A stretch of DNA of 64,000 nt from Novosphingobium sp. 9U (GCF_902506425.1 NZ_LR732504.1:248001-312000); one strand, 5' to 3'; positions 44,230 through 53,866 are shown, numbered from the stretch's first letter. The notes: generated by a model from the sequence alone, not told the origin. Made by a program: numbers and translations.

Positions 44230-45243
44230 TCAAGCCCAGCCGGAGAGCTCGCGGCGAATCAGCTGCTCGATCATCGCCATTCCGGCACTGCCGTCGTTGA
44301 GGCATGTCAGTGTCGCGTATTCGCTGCCACCCGCGGCCAGGAAGCTGTCGCGGCCCCGGATAGCCAGTTCCTCAAGGGTCTCCAGGCAGTCGGCCGAGAA
44401 GCCTGGCGCGGCCACGACCAAGCGGCACGTGCCGCTGCGGGCTTCGCTCTCGATCACGGTGTCGGTGGCGGGCTCGAGCCACTTGGCGCGGCCGAAGCGG
44501 GATTGGAACGTCGTCGTGATCCGCAAATTCGGGAAGCGGCCGGCAAGCGCCGAGGAGAGCAGGCGCGCGGTCTTCTGGCAGTGGCAGTAATATGGGTCGC
44601 CGAGACGCAGCGTCCGCTCGGGCATGCCGTGGAACGACAGCAGCAGCGTCTCGGGCACGAACGGCAGCGCGTCGATCTGGGCGCCGAGGTCTTGAGCCAG
44701 CGCGTCGATGTAGCCGGGATCGTCGTAGTACGGCGGCAGCGTGCGCACAGCAGGCTGCCAACGCATCGCCGCCAGCGCCTTGCACAGAGCATCCATGACC
44801 GAGGCGTTGGTGGCCGCCGAGTACTGCGGATAGAGCGGCGCCACCAGGATGCGGTCGCAGCCTTGCGCCTGCAGCGCGGCGAAGCGGTCGCCGAACGCTG
44901 GCTTGCCATAGCGCATCGCCCAGTCGACGATCACGCCATCGCCGATCCCTTCGCGCAAGGCGCGCGCCTGGCGTGCGGTAATGGCAGCGAGTGGCGATCC
45001 ATCCTCGCCCCATACCTGGGCGTAAGCGTGTGCGGACTTGCGCGGTCGGGTGCGCAGAATCACGCCATGCAGGATCGGCCGCCACACGGCCCGCGGGATC
45101 TCCACCACGCGGCGGTCGCTAAGAAACTCGGCCAGGTAGCGGCGCACGGCAGCGGGGCTCGCATCCTCAGGCGTGCCGAGGTTGACGAGCAGCACGCCGA
45201 CGCGGCCGAAGGCAACGCGCGGGTGATCAGGGGGCCGGGTCAC
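44230..45243 (-). CDS. hemH: Ferrochelatase
   Basis: HemH inserts iron into protoporphyrin IX, the last step of heme synthesis. The 337-residue product carries GVLLVNLGTPEDASPAAVRR, YPQYSAATNASVMD, the catalytic histidine motif LLLSFHGMPERTL, CHCQKTARLL and GFSADCLETLEELAI. It starts at a GTG overlapping the stop of the oxidoreductase gene upstream (GTGA), so the two are coupled. Confidence 0.97.
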   Translation of the reverse strand: MTRPPDHPRVAFGRVGVLLVNLGTPEDASPAAVRRYLAEFLSDRRVVEIPRAVWRPILHGVILRTRPRKSAHAYAQVWGEDGSPLAAITARQARALREGIGDGVIVDWAMRYGKPAFGDRFAALQAQGCDRILVAPLYPQYSAATNASVMDALCKALAAMRWQPAVRTLPPYYDDPGYIDALAQDLGAQIDALPFVPETLLLSFHGMPERTLRLGDPYYCHCQKTARLLSSALAGRFPNLRITTTFQSRFGRAKWLEPATDTVIESEARSGTCRLVVAAPGFSADCLETLEELAIRGRDSFLAAGGSEYATLTCLNDGSAGMAMIEQLIRRELSGWA

Positions 45244-47495
45244 ACATCCTCCGAAAGCAGGGGTAACTGCCGCAAGCGCAGCCCGGTTGCCGAGAACAGC
45301 GCGTTGGCGACAGCAGGCGCCACGGCGGCCACCCCGAGTTCACCCGGATCGGCAGGTTCGGCCACGCTCTTGACGAAGGCAACCTCGACCGAGGGGCAAT
45401 CCGCCAGCACCGGCAGGCCCAGTGCGCCGAGCCGCCCGGTGACCGGCAGTCCGGCTTCGTACGCCGTGCTGCACCCGAGCGCGAGCCCGAGGCCGAAGAC
45501 GAGGCCGCCCTCGATCTGCTGGCGCGCGATATCCACATTGACGATGCGCCCGATGTCGGCAACCGCGCTCAGCTTGTCGACGCGCACGCCGTCTGCATCG
45601 CGCCGGGCACTGGCAACCACGGCGATGCGGCCTTCTCCGATCACGTGGCAGGCGATGCCCTGCCCACTGTTATCGGCGCCGCCGCCCCACCCCGATAGTG
45701 CGGCGACACGCTGGAGGCATTCGGCCAGGCGTGGGTCGTTGCCCAGCATCGCCATCCGATACGCCAGCGGTTCGCGGCCCGCACGATGCGCCAGTTCATC
45801 CACGAAGGATTCGGTGAAGAAGGCAGTGTAGCCGTGGGCGTTGCCGCGCATCCGTCCGCTTGGCAGAGGCACCTCGGCGGGCACGTGGTCGATCGCCAGG
45901 TGCTCGATGGCATAGGGTGGGACGGCGCCGGCCAGGACCATCGCGTCAGCCTCGCCCCGCACGGCGGCGATCGCCTCCAGCGGCGCATCCCCGTGGAGCA
46001 GCCGGCGGCCGAACTCCTTGGCCGCGGGCGGCGCGGCGATCCGCGCGCGCAGCCCGCCCAGGCGACCCGCCGGATCGACGTTGGCGCCCAGCACCGCGAT
46101 GACGGGCGTGCGTGGGCGGCCGGCAATGTGCTCCTGCTTGCGCGACCACATGAGCTGCACCGGGCGTCCGCACTCTTTGGCGACCAGCGCCGCCTCCACC
46201 ACATGGTCGTGCTCCAGGCGCCGATCAAAGCTGCCGCCCAGCGGCATGGGATAGAGCGTAACCAGCAGAGGATCGATGCCGAGCGCACTTGCCGCCGCAG
46301 CCCGTGCGGCTTGCGGCGCCTGCGTTCCCACCCAAAGCTCCAGCCGACCCTCATGGAAGTGCGCGGTGGCGCTGGCCGTCTCGATCGTGGCGTGCAACGC
46401 GGGGGCGACTTCGTAGCGCAGCTGCAGCGGCAGGCGGCCCGACAAGTAGCTGTCAGGGTCACCGCGACTGTGGATGCGCGTAGCATCGCCCGTTTGCATG
46501 GCCTTGTCCATGGCCTCGTCGATCAGGCTGCTGTCGGCGCGGTCGGTGGCGGAGAAGCCTGCATCGATCCGGGAGAGCGCGGTATCGGCCGCCCACCAGT
46601 TGGTAGCGACGGCGGCGATCCACTCCGGATTGTGAACCAGCGTGATGAGGCCGCGAACGGCGTGCGCCGCCTCCTTGTCGTAGCCCGCAAGGCGCGCAGC
46701 CCCGATCGGCCCGTGGCGGATCGAGGCATGGACCATGCCCGGCAGGCGCACGTCTCCTGCAAAGACCAGACTCCCATCGACTTTCGCGGGCAAGTCGAGG
46801 CGCGGGAAAGTCTGGGGCGAGCCGGCGGGCAAGTCGTCGGGGTTCTCACCCGGTGCCTCGGCGCGCAGCGGGGGCGTGCCCGGCGGGTCGAAGCGGGCGG
46901 CGAGGCTGGCCAGCGGGCCGAACGGCAGGCGCTTGCCTTCATGCACGACGAACCCCTTTGCGGTGCCGCATTCCTGCCAGGCCACGTTCCAGCGGCTGGC
47001 GGCGGCCATGCACAACAGCGCTCGCAGCGAGGCCGCGACATTGCGCACTTGCGCCTCGTAGGCGGCGAGCGCCGTGCCGTCCGCGGTGACGGTGAAGGCA
47101 TGGTCCTGCGCCCAGCGGCGGACCCAGGCGCCGCCCTCGCCGACGAGCCAGCCGGGCGTTGCCGGCATCGTCAGCTCCGCCCACTGCGCGGCAAGCGGCA
47201 CGTTGGCGTACAGCGGACTGATCGGCGCGGGCTCCACTGCGATCTGGCGCCAATCGGCACCCAGTTCCTGCGCCGCGACTTGCGGGATCAAGGTGGTGAC
47301 GCCCTGCCCCATCTCGACTTGCGGCACTGCGACGGTGACCACGCCATCGGCGGCAAGCTTGATCCAGGCGTCGAACGCGACCTCGTCCTTGCCGGGCGTC
47401 AACGGCAGGGCATAGCGGCGCGGGCGCACCATGTAGCCGACGACAAGCGCACCGCCTGCCAGACCACCGACCAGGACGCCGCGGCGGCTGGCCAT
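45240..47495 (-). CDS. Molybdopterin-binding subunit of an aldehyde/isoquinoline-oxidoreductase-type enzyme
   Basis: The 751-residue protein belongs to the xanthine-dehydrogenase superfamily, closest in layout to the beta subunit of isoquinoline 1-oxidoreductase. It begins with a twin-arginine-like signal (ASRRGVLVGGLAGGALVVGY), so it is probably exported and membrane-bound. Family motifs include VPQVEMGQGVTTLIPQVAAQ, LPMPLGG-like YPMPLGGSFDRRLEHDHVVE and GRMRGNAHGYTAFFTESFVD. These enzymes need a small 2Fe-2S subunit and usually a cytochrome; neither gene lies next to it. The substrate cannot be inferred. Confidence 0.85.
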   Translation of the reverse strand: MASRRGVLVGGLAGGALVVGYMVRPRRYALPLTPGKDEVAFDAWIKLAADGVVTVAVPQVEMGQGVTTLIPQVAAQELGADWRQIAVEPAPISPLYANVPLAAQWAELTMPATPGWLVGEGGAWVRRWAQDHAFTVTADGTALAAYEAQVRNVAASLRALLCMAAASRWNVAWQECGTAKGFVVHEGKRLPFGPLASLAARFDPPGTPPLRAEAPGENPDDLPAGSPQTFPRLDLPAKVDGSLVFAGDVRLPGMVHASIRHGPIGAARLAGYDKEAAHAVRGLITLVHNPEWIAAVATNWWAADTALSRIDAGFSATDRADSSLIDEAMDKAMQTGDATRIHSRGDPDSYLSGRLPLQLRYEVAPALHATIETASATAHFHEGRLELWVGTQAPQAARAAAASALGIDPLLVTLYPMPLGGSFDRRLEHDHVVEAALVAKECGRPVQLMWSRKQEHIAGRPRTPVIAVLGANVDPAGRLGGLRARIAAPPAAKEFGRRLLHGDAPLEAIAAVRGEADAMVLAGAVPPYAIEHLAIDHVPAEVPLPSGRMRGNAHGYTAFFTESFVDELAHRAGREPLAYRMAMLGNDPRLAECLQRVAALSGWGGGADNSGQGIACHVIGEGRIAVVASARRDADGVRVDKLSAVADIGRIVNVDIARQQIEGGLVFGLGLALGCSTAYEAGLPVTGRLGALGLPVLADCPSVEVAFVKSVAEPADPGELGVAAVAPAVANALFSATGLRLRQLPLLSEDV

Positions 47496-47527
47496 GGCTC
47501 AGCGGCGCTCCGCCAAGACGCGCCGGG

Positions 47528-48511
47528 TCACTGCGACTCCAGCCAATCGGCCAAACGCCGCGCGATCTGCACGAACGCTTCTGCCTGCGGCCCCTCGCCC
47601 GCGGCCGACGGTGTACCCGCATCGCTCTCGCGGCGGATGACAATGTCGAGGGGGATGCGGCCCAGGAACGCGTAGTCGAATTCGATGGCGGTGTTCTCGG
47701 CGCCGCCATGGCCGAACGGATCGCTAACCTCGCCACAGTGCGGGCAGGCGTAACCGGCCATGTTCTCGACCAAGCCGATCACCGGCACGCCGCCCTTGTC
47801 GAACAGCCCGATCGCGCGGGTGGCGTCGATCAGCGCCAGGTCCTGCGGCGTCGAGACGATCACCGCGCCATCGGGCTTGAAGCGTTGCAGCATGGTCAGC
47901 TGGATGTCGCCGGTGCCGGGCGGCAAGTCGACGATCAACACGTCGACATCGGTCCAGTCGCCTTCCAGCATCTGCACCAGGGCATTGCCCGCCATCGGTC
48001 CACGCCAGGCGATCGCCTGGCCGGGTTCGGCCAGGTGCGCCATCGACAGCACCGGCACGCCCCAGCAGCTCTGCACCGGGATCAGCTGCTTCTCGCGCGC
48101 GATCGGGCGCTGCCCTTCGGTGCCGAGCAGCCGCGACTGAGAGGGGCCGTATATGTCCGCATCGACCACACCGACCTTGTGGCCCGCACGCTGCAACGCC
48201 ACTGCCAAGTTGGTCGAGACGGTGGACTTGCCAACCCCGCCCTTGCCGGATCCAACGGCGATGATCCGCGGCTTGCGCGGCGCAGCGGAGCCTCGCTCCG
48301 CCGTCATCGCGACGTGGACTTCCGAGACGCCCGCGGTGCCTTCAAGGGCAGCACGCGCTTGCTCCTCCAGGCCGGTTCGAGCCGCTGCATCCAGTCCCGA
48401 TGCATCGAGCACTAGGATCGCACGGCCCTCGTTCAGCCGCAGCGAGGTAATCCGCTCAAGCACTTGCGCAGGAAGGTGCGCCTTCAGCGCTTCGACGGGG
48501 TCGCTCGACAT
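47528..48511 (-). CDS. mrp: Iron-sulfur cluster carrier ATPase Mrp/ApbC
   Basis: The 327-residue P-loop protein carries the deviant Walker A GSGKGGVGKS (87-96), DADIYGPSQSRLL, LPPGTGDIQLTMLQ and the CxxC motif in AGYACPHCGE. An N-terminal DUF59-like domain (residues 1-70) is present. ApbC/Mrp proteins bind and transfer Fe-S clusters. Its presence upstream of a molybdopterin-type oxidoreductase and ferrochelatase groups metal-cofactor functions, although 32 bases separate it from the next gene. Confidence 0.95.
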   Translation of the reverse strand: MSSDPVEALKAHLPAQVLERITSLRLNEGRAILVLDASGLDAAARTGLEEQARAALEGTAGVSEVHVAMTAERGSAAPRKPRIIAVGSGKGGVGKSTVSTNLAVALQRAGHKVGVVDADIYGPSQSRLLGTEGQRPIAREKQLIPVQSCWGVPVLSMAHLAEPGQAIAWRGPMAGNALVQMLEGDWTDVDVLIVDLPPGTGDIQLTMLQRFKPDGAVIVSTPQDLALIDATRAIGLFDKGGVPVIGLVENMAGYACPHCGEVSDPFGHGGAENTAIEFDYAFLGRIPLDIVIRRESDAGTPSAAGEGPQAEAFVQIARRLADWLESQ

Positions 48512-48603
48512 GTCCTCTCCGGATGGTTCGCGCGACCCCTAGCAAGGAAAAAGCGCGAGAAGGACACTGTTTTTAGCGACAAGCCGTTCCTATAACGACA
48601 GCC

Positions 48604-49854
48604 ATGAAAAGGATCGGTGGTGCACTGGCACGCGGGGCGCTCGCCATGTCGGGACGTCGCAGCCCATGGGGCGGTGGCGACGGCAAGGACGGAGAGCCGG
48701 GGGATGAGCCTGGCAAGGGCAGCGCGTCAGGAGACGGCGGCCCAAGTGGAGGCGGCAGGGGCGAAGGTCCTTCCGAGCCGGCGCCTCCTCCTGAGCGCGG
48801 CCCACGCAATCCCTGGCTGCCGCCCAGCAGCGGCACGCCGGGCGAACGCCCGCGCCGCTCGGCCAGCATCGAGGATATCTTCAAGTCGCGCGATGCACGC
48901 AAGCCCGGCAATGGTGGCGGCGGCGGTCGCCCGGGCGGCATGCCGCGCATGCCCGTCCGCCCCGACGGCAAGAGCTGGCTGCCGCTGATCGTCGCAGGCG
49001 TCGTGCTGGTCTGGCTCGGCGTTACCAGCGTGCACATGGTGGGCCCGAAGGAAGAGGGCATCGTCATGACCTTCGGCAAGTATGCGCGCACGATCGGCCC
49101 GGGCGTGTCGGTGACACTGCCCTGGCCGCTGCAGACTGTCGAAGTCGCGGACGTGACCTCGATCCAGCGCTACACCATTCCCGAGGGCGAGGGTGAGAAG
49201 CTGATGCTCACCAGCGACCAGAACCTGGTCGACCTCTCATATCTGGTGCGCTGGAACATCAAGAACCTGATGGACTACCGCTTCCGCCTCTCCGATCCGG
49301 AGGACACCGTGCGCGAAGTGGCCGAGGCGGCGATGCGCTCGGCGATCGCCGAAGTGACGCTGGACGGGGCCCTTTCGGGCGCAGGCCGCGCACAAGTCGA
49401 ACAGGCCGTGCGCGAGCGCATGCAGCGCGTGCTCGATTTCTATCGGGCTGGCGTGGTGGTGCAAGGCGTAGAGGTCAAGAAGGCCGATCCGCCCGCGAAG
49501 GTCATCGGGGCTTTCCAGCAAGTCACCGCGGCACAGCAGGATGCCGAGCGGGACCGTTCGAACGCACGCGCCTGGGCGCAGCAGCTGCTTGCCCGCGCGC
49601 AAGGTGACGCCGCCGCCTTCGACAAGGTGTACGAGCAGTACAAGCTCGCGCCCGAGGTCACCAAGCGACGCATGTACTACGAGACGATGGAGCGCGTGCT
49701 GAGCAACAACGACAAGGTCATTGTCGAGACGAACGGCGTGACACCTTACCTTCCGCTGCCCGAAGTGCGGCGGCGCACTTCGCCGAGCCCCTCGCCATCG
49801 GCTACGCCCGGAGCACCCGCGACAAGCGCGACCAGCGGGGGAGCGACGCCGTGA
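48604..49854 (+). CDS. hflK: FtsH protease modulator HflK
   Basis: HflK and HflC form a membrane complex around the FtsH protease. The 416-residue product has a Gly/Pro-rich cytosolic N-terminus (about 115 residues), one membrane segment (WLPLIVAGVVLVWLGVTSVH) and an SPFH/prohibitin domain (GPKEEGIVMTFGKYARTIGP, VQGVEVKKADPPAKV, FQQVTAAQQDAERDRSNA). The stop overlaps the hflC start. Confidence 0.95.
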   Translation: MKRIGGALARGALAMSGRRSPWGGGDGKDGEPGDEPGKGSASGDGGPSGGGRGEGPSEPAPPPERGPRNPWLPPSSGTPGERPRRSASIEDIFKSRDARKPGNGGGGGRPGGMPRMPVRPDGKSWLPLIVAGVVLVWLGVTSVHMVGPKEEGIVMTFGKYARTIGPGVSVTLPWPLQTVEVADVTSIQRYTIPEGEGEKLMLTSDQNLVDLSYLVRWNIKNLMDYRFRLSDPEDTVREVAEAAMRSAIAEVTLDGALSGAGRAQVEQAVRERMQRVLDFYRAGVVVQGVEVKKADPPAKVIGAFQQVTAAQQDAERDRSNARAWAQQLLARAQGDAAAFDKVYEQYKLAPEVTKRRMYYETMERVLSNNDKVIVETNGVTPYLPLPEVRRRTSPSPSPSATPGAPATSATSGGATP

Positions 49855-50690
49855 ACACCCTCTGGCATGACTACAAGGCGCCGATCGTCGCCGCCATCGT
49901 GCTGCTTATAGCGCTGTTATCCAGCGTGATCATGGTGCCCGAGGAAGAGCAGGCTGTGGTGCTGCGCTTCGGCGAACCGGTGCGCGTGATCAACCGCTAT
50001 CGTCCGAACGTCGCGTATGGCAGCACGGGCGCCGGCCTTTCGCTGCGCATCCCCTTTGCTGAGCGCGTGATGCGCATCGACAAGCGGCTGCTCTCGCTCG
50101 ACATGCAGCCCCAGCAGGTGCTCTCCACCGACCAGTTGCGGCTGAACGTCGATGCTTATGCCCGCTTCCGCGTGATCGACCCGGTGAAGATGGTCCGCAC
50201 CGCCGGCTCGCCCGAGCGCGTGCAGGAGCAGCTTGAGCCGATCCTCACCTCGGTGCTGCGCCAGGAACTGGGCAAGCGCACGTTCCGCTCGCTGCTGACG
50301 GCCGAACGCGGCCAGGCGATGGAGAACATTCGCGCCGGCCTCGACAAGGAAGCGCGTGAATATGGCGCGCAGATCGTCGACGTGCGGATCAAGCGTGCCG
50401 ACTTGCCCGAGGGTGCGCTGGAAAGCGCCTTCTCGCGCATGCAGGCCGCACGTGAGCAGGAATCGACGACGATCCGCGCCCAGGGCCAGAAGCAGGCGCA
50501 GATCACCCGCGCCGATGCCGAGGCGCAGGCTGCCAAGACCTACGCGGACAGCTTCGGTAAGGACCCGCAGTTCTACGACTTCTATCGCGCAATGCAGAGC
50601 TACGACTATGCTTTTGCCGAAGGCGAGGCCGGTACGACCATCGTTCTGTCGCCTGACAACTCCTACTTGAAGGAGTTCAAGGGCCGCTGA
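49851..50690 (+). CDS. hflC: FtsH protease modulator HflC
   Basis: This 279-residue SPFH-domain partner of HflK has one N-terminal membrane segment (APIVAAIVLLIALLSSVIMV), VPEEEQAVVLRFGEPVRVIN, VRIKRADLPEGALESAFSRM and the C-terminal YDYAFAEGEAGTTIVLSPDN. It starts at a GTG overlapping hflK by 4 bases. The degP gene follows after about 170 bases, so envelope-quality-control genes are grouped. Confidence 0.95.
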   Translation: MNTLWHDYKAPIVAAIVLLIALLSSVIMVPEEEQAVVLRFGEPVRVINRYRPNVAYGSTGAGLSLRIPFAERVMRIDKRLLSLDMQPQQVLSTDQLRLNVDAYARFRVIDPVKMVRTAGSPERVQEQLEPILTSVLRQELGKRTFRSLLTAERGQAMENIRAGLDKEAREYGAQIVDVRIKRADLPEGALESAFSRMQAAREQESTTIRAQGQKQAQITRADAEAQAAKTYADSFGKDPQFYDFYRAMQSYDYAFAEGEAGTTIVLSPDNSYLKEFKGR

Positions 50691-50735
50691 AGCCCGGCTT
50701 CAACGCGTTTATTCCCGTTGTTGCCGTCGCCTGTG

Positions 50736-50761
50736 GGAACGCCGGCCATTCAATACCGGTT
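50736..50761 (+). promoter_or_regulatory. Possible stress-sigma promoter before degP
   Basis: GGAAC (50736-50740) is followed after 16 bases by CGGTT (50757-50761). The alphaproteobacterial general-stress sigma factor EcfG recognises GGAAC-N16/17-CGTT, so this is a one-base-off match in a suitable place. Confidence 0.3.
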
Positions 50762-50863
50762 AAGCCGCCAACGCCTGAATTCTCGAGGGTGCTCGGCGGC
50801 GAGCCGGATAGGACGGGGGGTCTCCTGGATGTGGGGGCCACCGCATTGGAGGAAACAAAGGAC

Positions 50864-52414
50864 GTGAAGCCCGTGCGCTATGCTTATGGATTGACCACCG
50901 CCCTGCTGGTCGGCGGCGCGACCGCCACGCTCGTCACCGGCCTGCCCGCCGGCGCGCAAGTCGCCCAGAACGAAGCCAGCCAGATGACCAACGTCGTGCC
51001 CAGGGCTGGCGCACCGGGCAGCTTCGCCGATCTGACCGCGCAGCTCGCCCCTGCCGTGGTCAACATCTCGACCCGGCAGCGCGTGCAGGTGCAGTCGCAG
51101 CAGAACCCGTTCGCCGGCACGCCCTTCGAAGGCCTGTTCGGCGGCCAGGGCGGCGGCGGCAACCAGACGCGCGAGGCGCAGTCGCTCGGCTCCGGCTTCA
51201 TCATCTCGGCCGATGGCTACATCGTCACCAACAACCACGTCATCACCGCCGACGGTAAGGGATCGCAGGTCGAATCGATAACCGTCACCATGCCGGACGG
51301 CACCGACTACCCCGCCAAGCTGGTGGGCAAGGATCCCGAATCCGACCTCGCCGTGCTGAAGATCAGTGCGTCGAAGTCGCTGCCTTTCGTGAAGTTCGGC
51401 GATTCCAGCAAGTCGCGCGTGGGTGACTGGGTGATCGCCATCGGCAACCCGTTCGCGCTGGGCGGCACCGTGACCGCTGGCATCATCTCGGCCGTGTACC
51501 GCAACACCGGCGGTGGCGCGTACGATCGCTACATCCAGACCGATGCCTCGATCAACCGCGGCAACTCGGGCGGTCCGCTGTTCGACATGAACGGCACGGT
51601 CGTGGGCATCAACAACGCGATCTTCTCGCCCACCGGCGGCAGCGTCGGCATCGGCTTCGCGATCCCGGCGGAGACAGCCGCACCCATCGTGCAGAAGCTG
51701 ATCAAGGGCCAGGCGATCGAGCGCGGGTACCTGGGCATCCAGATCCAGCCGGTTACCGAGGACCTTGCGGCCTCGCTCGGCATCGCCCGCAATCGCGGCG
51801 AATTCGTCCAGGCCGTGACCCCCGGAGGCGCCGCGGCCGCCGCTGGCCTGCAGGCCGGCGACGTGGTGGTCCGCATCGACGGCAAGGAAGTGACGCGCGA
51901 GCAGACGCTGAGCTTCATCGTCGCCAACGAGCGTCCCGGCACGCGCATCCCGGTCGAGGTGATCCGCAACGGCAAGCGCCTGACGCTGAACGCCACGGTG
52001 GGCAAGCGTCCGACGCAGGAGCAGCTGGCACAGGAAGACTTCGGCGCCGATCAGGGCCAGGGCCAGGATCAGGACGACCTGACGCAGCCGCAGCAGGATC
52101 CCAATCCGGCGCTGAGCAACCAGTCGCTCGGCTTCGCGTCGATCCCGCTGACGGCGCAGATCGCCCGCCAGCTCGGCGCGGCCGATGGCACCCGCGGCGT
52201 GGTGGTGACGGCCGTCGACCCCAGCTCCGACGCCGGCCAGAAGGGCCTGCGCCGCGGCGACATCATCCTCTCGGTCAACTACCAGGACGTGACCGGCCCG
52301 CAGGACCTCGACGCCGCCGCACGCACTGCCAAGAGCACCAACCGCGACGCCGTGCTCCTTCGCGTTCAGCGCCGCGGTCAGCCCGCCGCCTACCTGCCGA
52401 TCCGCATCCGCTGA
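50864..52414 (+). CDS. degP: Periplasmic serine protease DegP/HtrA family
   Basis: The enzyme degrades or refolds damaged envelope proteins. I start it at the GTG 50864, which follows GGAGGAAACAAAGG, for 516 residues. A signal segment (about residues 8-32) is followed by the trypsin-like domain with triad H125 (VTNNHVIT), D161 (ESDLAVLK) and S235 (NRGNSGGPLF). Two PDZ domains come next (about 280-370 and 420-510; QAGDVVVRIDGKEV and RRGDIILSVNYQDV), separated by a Gln/Asp-rich linker. Two PDZ domains mark DegP/DegQ rather than DegS. Confidence 0.95.
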   Translation: MKPVRYAYGLTTALLVGGATATLVTGLPAGAQVAQNEASQMTNVVPRAGAPGSFADLTAQLAPAVVNISTRQRVQVQSQQNPFAGTPFEGLFGGQGGGGNQTREAQSLGSGFIISADGYIVTNNHVITADGKGSQVESITVTMPDGTDYPAKLVGKDPESDLAVLKISASKSLPFVKFGDSSKSRVGDWVIAIGNPFALGGTVTAGIISAVYRNTGGGAYDRYIQTDASINRGNSGGPLFDMNGTVVGINNAIFSPTGGSVGIGFAIPAETAAPIVQKLIKGQAIERGYLGIQIQPVTEDLAASLGIARNRGEFVQAVTPGGAAAAAGLQAGDVVVRIDGKEVTREQTLSFIVANERPGTRIPVEVIRNGKRLTLNATVGKRPTQEQLAQEDFGADQGQGQDQDDLTQPQQDPNPALSNQSLGFASIPLTAQIARQLGAADGTRGVVVTAVDPSSDAGQKGLRRGDIILSVNYQDVTGPQDLDAAARTAKSTNRDAVLLRVQRRGQPAAYLPIRIR

Positions 52415-52419
52415 TTGCG

Positions 52420-52463
52420 CCAGCTCCCAACCTCCTCCGTTAAGGGAGGAGGTTGGGAGCTGG
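52420..52463. terminator. Strong hairpin after degP
   Basis: A perfect 19-bp stem (52420-52438 with 52445-52463; start CCAGCTCCCAACC) with a 6-base loop begins five bases after the degP stop. It lacks a long T-run but lies between convergent genes and probably ends transcription from one or both sides. Confidence 0.75.
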
Positions 52464-52519
52464 GTGTACTTACGCCGGCGTGGACGCGCCGCCTGGCAGC
52501 ATCGCTCCTCCACCTCGCA

Positions 52520-52540
52520 CCCCTCCCCGCTTTGGAGGGG
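52520..52540. terminator. Second hairpin between degP and the histidine kinase gene
   Basis: CCCCTCC / GGAGGGG with a 7-base loop lies 33 bases after the kinase stop codon on the minus strand. It probably serves the convergent kinase transcript. Confidence 0.45.
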
Positions 52541-52573
52541 AGACTCAGCCGAAGATGATCATGCCCCAGGCGT

Positions 52574-53788
52574 TCAAGCCGGCCGCGGCGCGTCCAGCAG
52601 GCGCCTTGGCATGGCGAACGTGAAGCAGGTCTCCTCCGGGCTCGACGTGACGTTCAGCTCCCCATTGTGCGCCTTGGCGATGGTCGCTGCGATGAACAAG
52701 CCCAGGCCCAAGCCATGGCGCGCATCGCTCTGCCCTCCGCGCTCAAACGGTTGGAACAGCCTCGCCTGCGCGCCCGGAGAGATTTCATCACCCGCATTGG
52801 TCACGGAGATCTCCAGCACGCCGTGATCCGTGCGGCAGCGCACGGTAACCGGTTCGTCGGGCGAGCCATGCGTCAGGGCATTGCCTACGAGGTTGGAGAT
52901 CAGCTGACTGACGCGCTTGGGATCGCAGAACACAGAAGCTTCAGTGTCGCAATCGATGACGAGCTCGCGGGCCGGGTGATGCGCGGCCAACTCATCGACG
53001 ACTTGGACGACCAGTGCCCCGACGTCGCAAGCGACGAAATCCAGCGCAATGCCGTCACCCAGCCGGCCGCGTGAGAAATCGAGGATGTCGTCGATCAGCA
53101 ATGCCATGCGATCGACACTGCCCTGCATCCGGTCCAGGATCAGCGCCGTGCGCTCCTCATCCGGCTTGCTGCGAAGCATGGCGACGCCCGCCTGCACGGA
53201 GGCCAGCGGATTGCGCAGGTCATGGCCGAGCATCGCCATGAACTGCTCACGCTGGATACCGGACGTACGCTCGGCATCGAGATCGGCTTCCGACAGGTCC
53301 AGCCGATTGGCCATGTTCAGGTGAAAGCCGATCAGCTCGGCGAACATCTGGAAGATGTTGCGAATTTCAGGGCGATCCAGATCCCGCGGCTGAGGATCGA
53401 TCGCGCACAGCGTTCCCCACATGCTCCCATCGCCAACGATGATCGGCACGGAGATGTAGCTTCTGAAGCCGTATATACGCGGCGTGTGGTGATCGCGGTA
53501 CACCGGGTCCGCCTGGGTATCGCTTATAATGACTGACTGGCGTGACTGGCGTATGTCGTTGCAGATCGTCGTATCGAGCTTCAGGTCCCCGCCCGGCTTC
53601 AAGCCGAAGTCGATATCGTCGCGAACGGCGCAGGCGACCCATTCCGTTTCGGTGACGCGCGCCACGGCAGCAAAGCCCATCCCGGTCACCCTGCACACGG
53701 TGTCGAGGATCGTCGGGACGGCTTCTATCCGGCCGACGACCTCAACAGCATGAGGCTGCGCCATGGCGCGCTGAGCTTTGATGTCCAT
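52574..53788 (-). CDS. GAF-domain sensor histidine kinase
   Basis: The 404-residue protein has an N-terminal GAF domain (about residues 20-160; AVARVTETEWVACAVRDDID, YISVPIIVGDGSMWGTLCAI). A HisKA dimerisation domain with H189 (MAMLGHDLRNPLASVQ) follows, then an ATPase domain with N-box LISNLVGNALTHG and G-box HGLGLGLFIA. It has no membrane segment. No response regulator gene is adjacent, so it is an orphan kinase. GAF domains of this type in alphaproteobacteria often accompany light or general-stress sensors, but a conserved chromophore cysteine is not evident. Confidence 0.88.
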   Translation of the reverse strand: MDIKAQRAMAQPHAVEVVGRIEAVPTILDTVCRVTGMGFAAVARVTETEWVACAVRDDIDFGLKPGGDLKLDTTICNDIRQSRQSVIISDTQADPVYRDHHTPRIYGFRSYISVPIIVGDGSMWGTLCAIDPQPRDLDRPEIRNIFQMFAELIGFHLNMANRLDLSEADLDAERTSGIQREQFMAMLGHDLRNPLASVQAGVAMLRSKPDEERTALILDRMQGSVDRMALLIDDILDFSRGRLGDGIALDFVACDVGALVVQVVDELAAHHPARELVIDCDTEASVFCDPKRVSQLISNLVGNALTHGSPDEPVTVRCRTDHGVLEISVTNAGDEISPGAQARLFQPFERGGQSDARHGLGLGLFIAATIAKAHNGELNVTSSPEETCFTFAMPRRLLDAPRPA

Positions 53789-53866
53789 ACGAAGTCATTA
53801 GTGGGGCCGACGGGTCCCGAGCAAGGTCCATCTATGCACGGGCAGCGGAGACGCAGCCCCGCAGCG

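Noticed and set aside
52574..53788. The GAF histidine kinase as a red/far-red photoreceptor
   Set aside because: No PAS-GAF-PHY architecture is present and no conserved bilin-binding cysteine could be identified, so only a generic GAF sensor is called.
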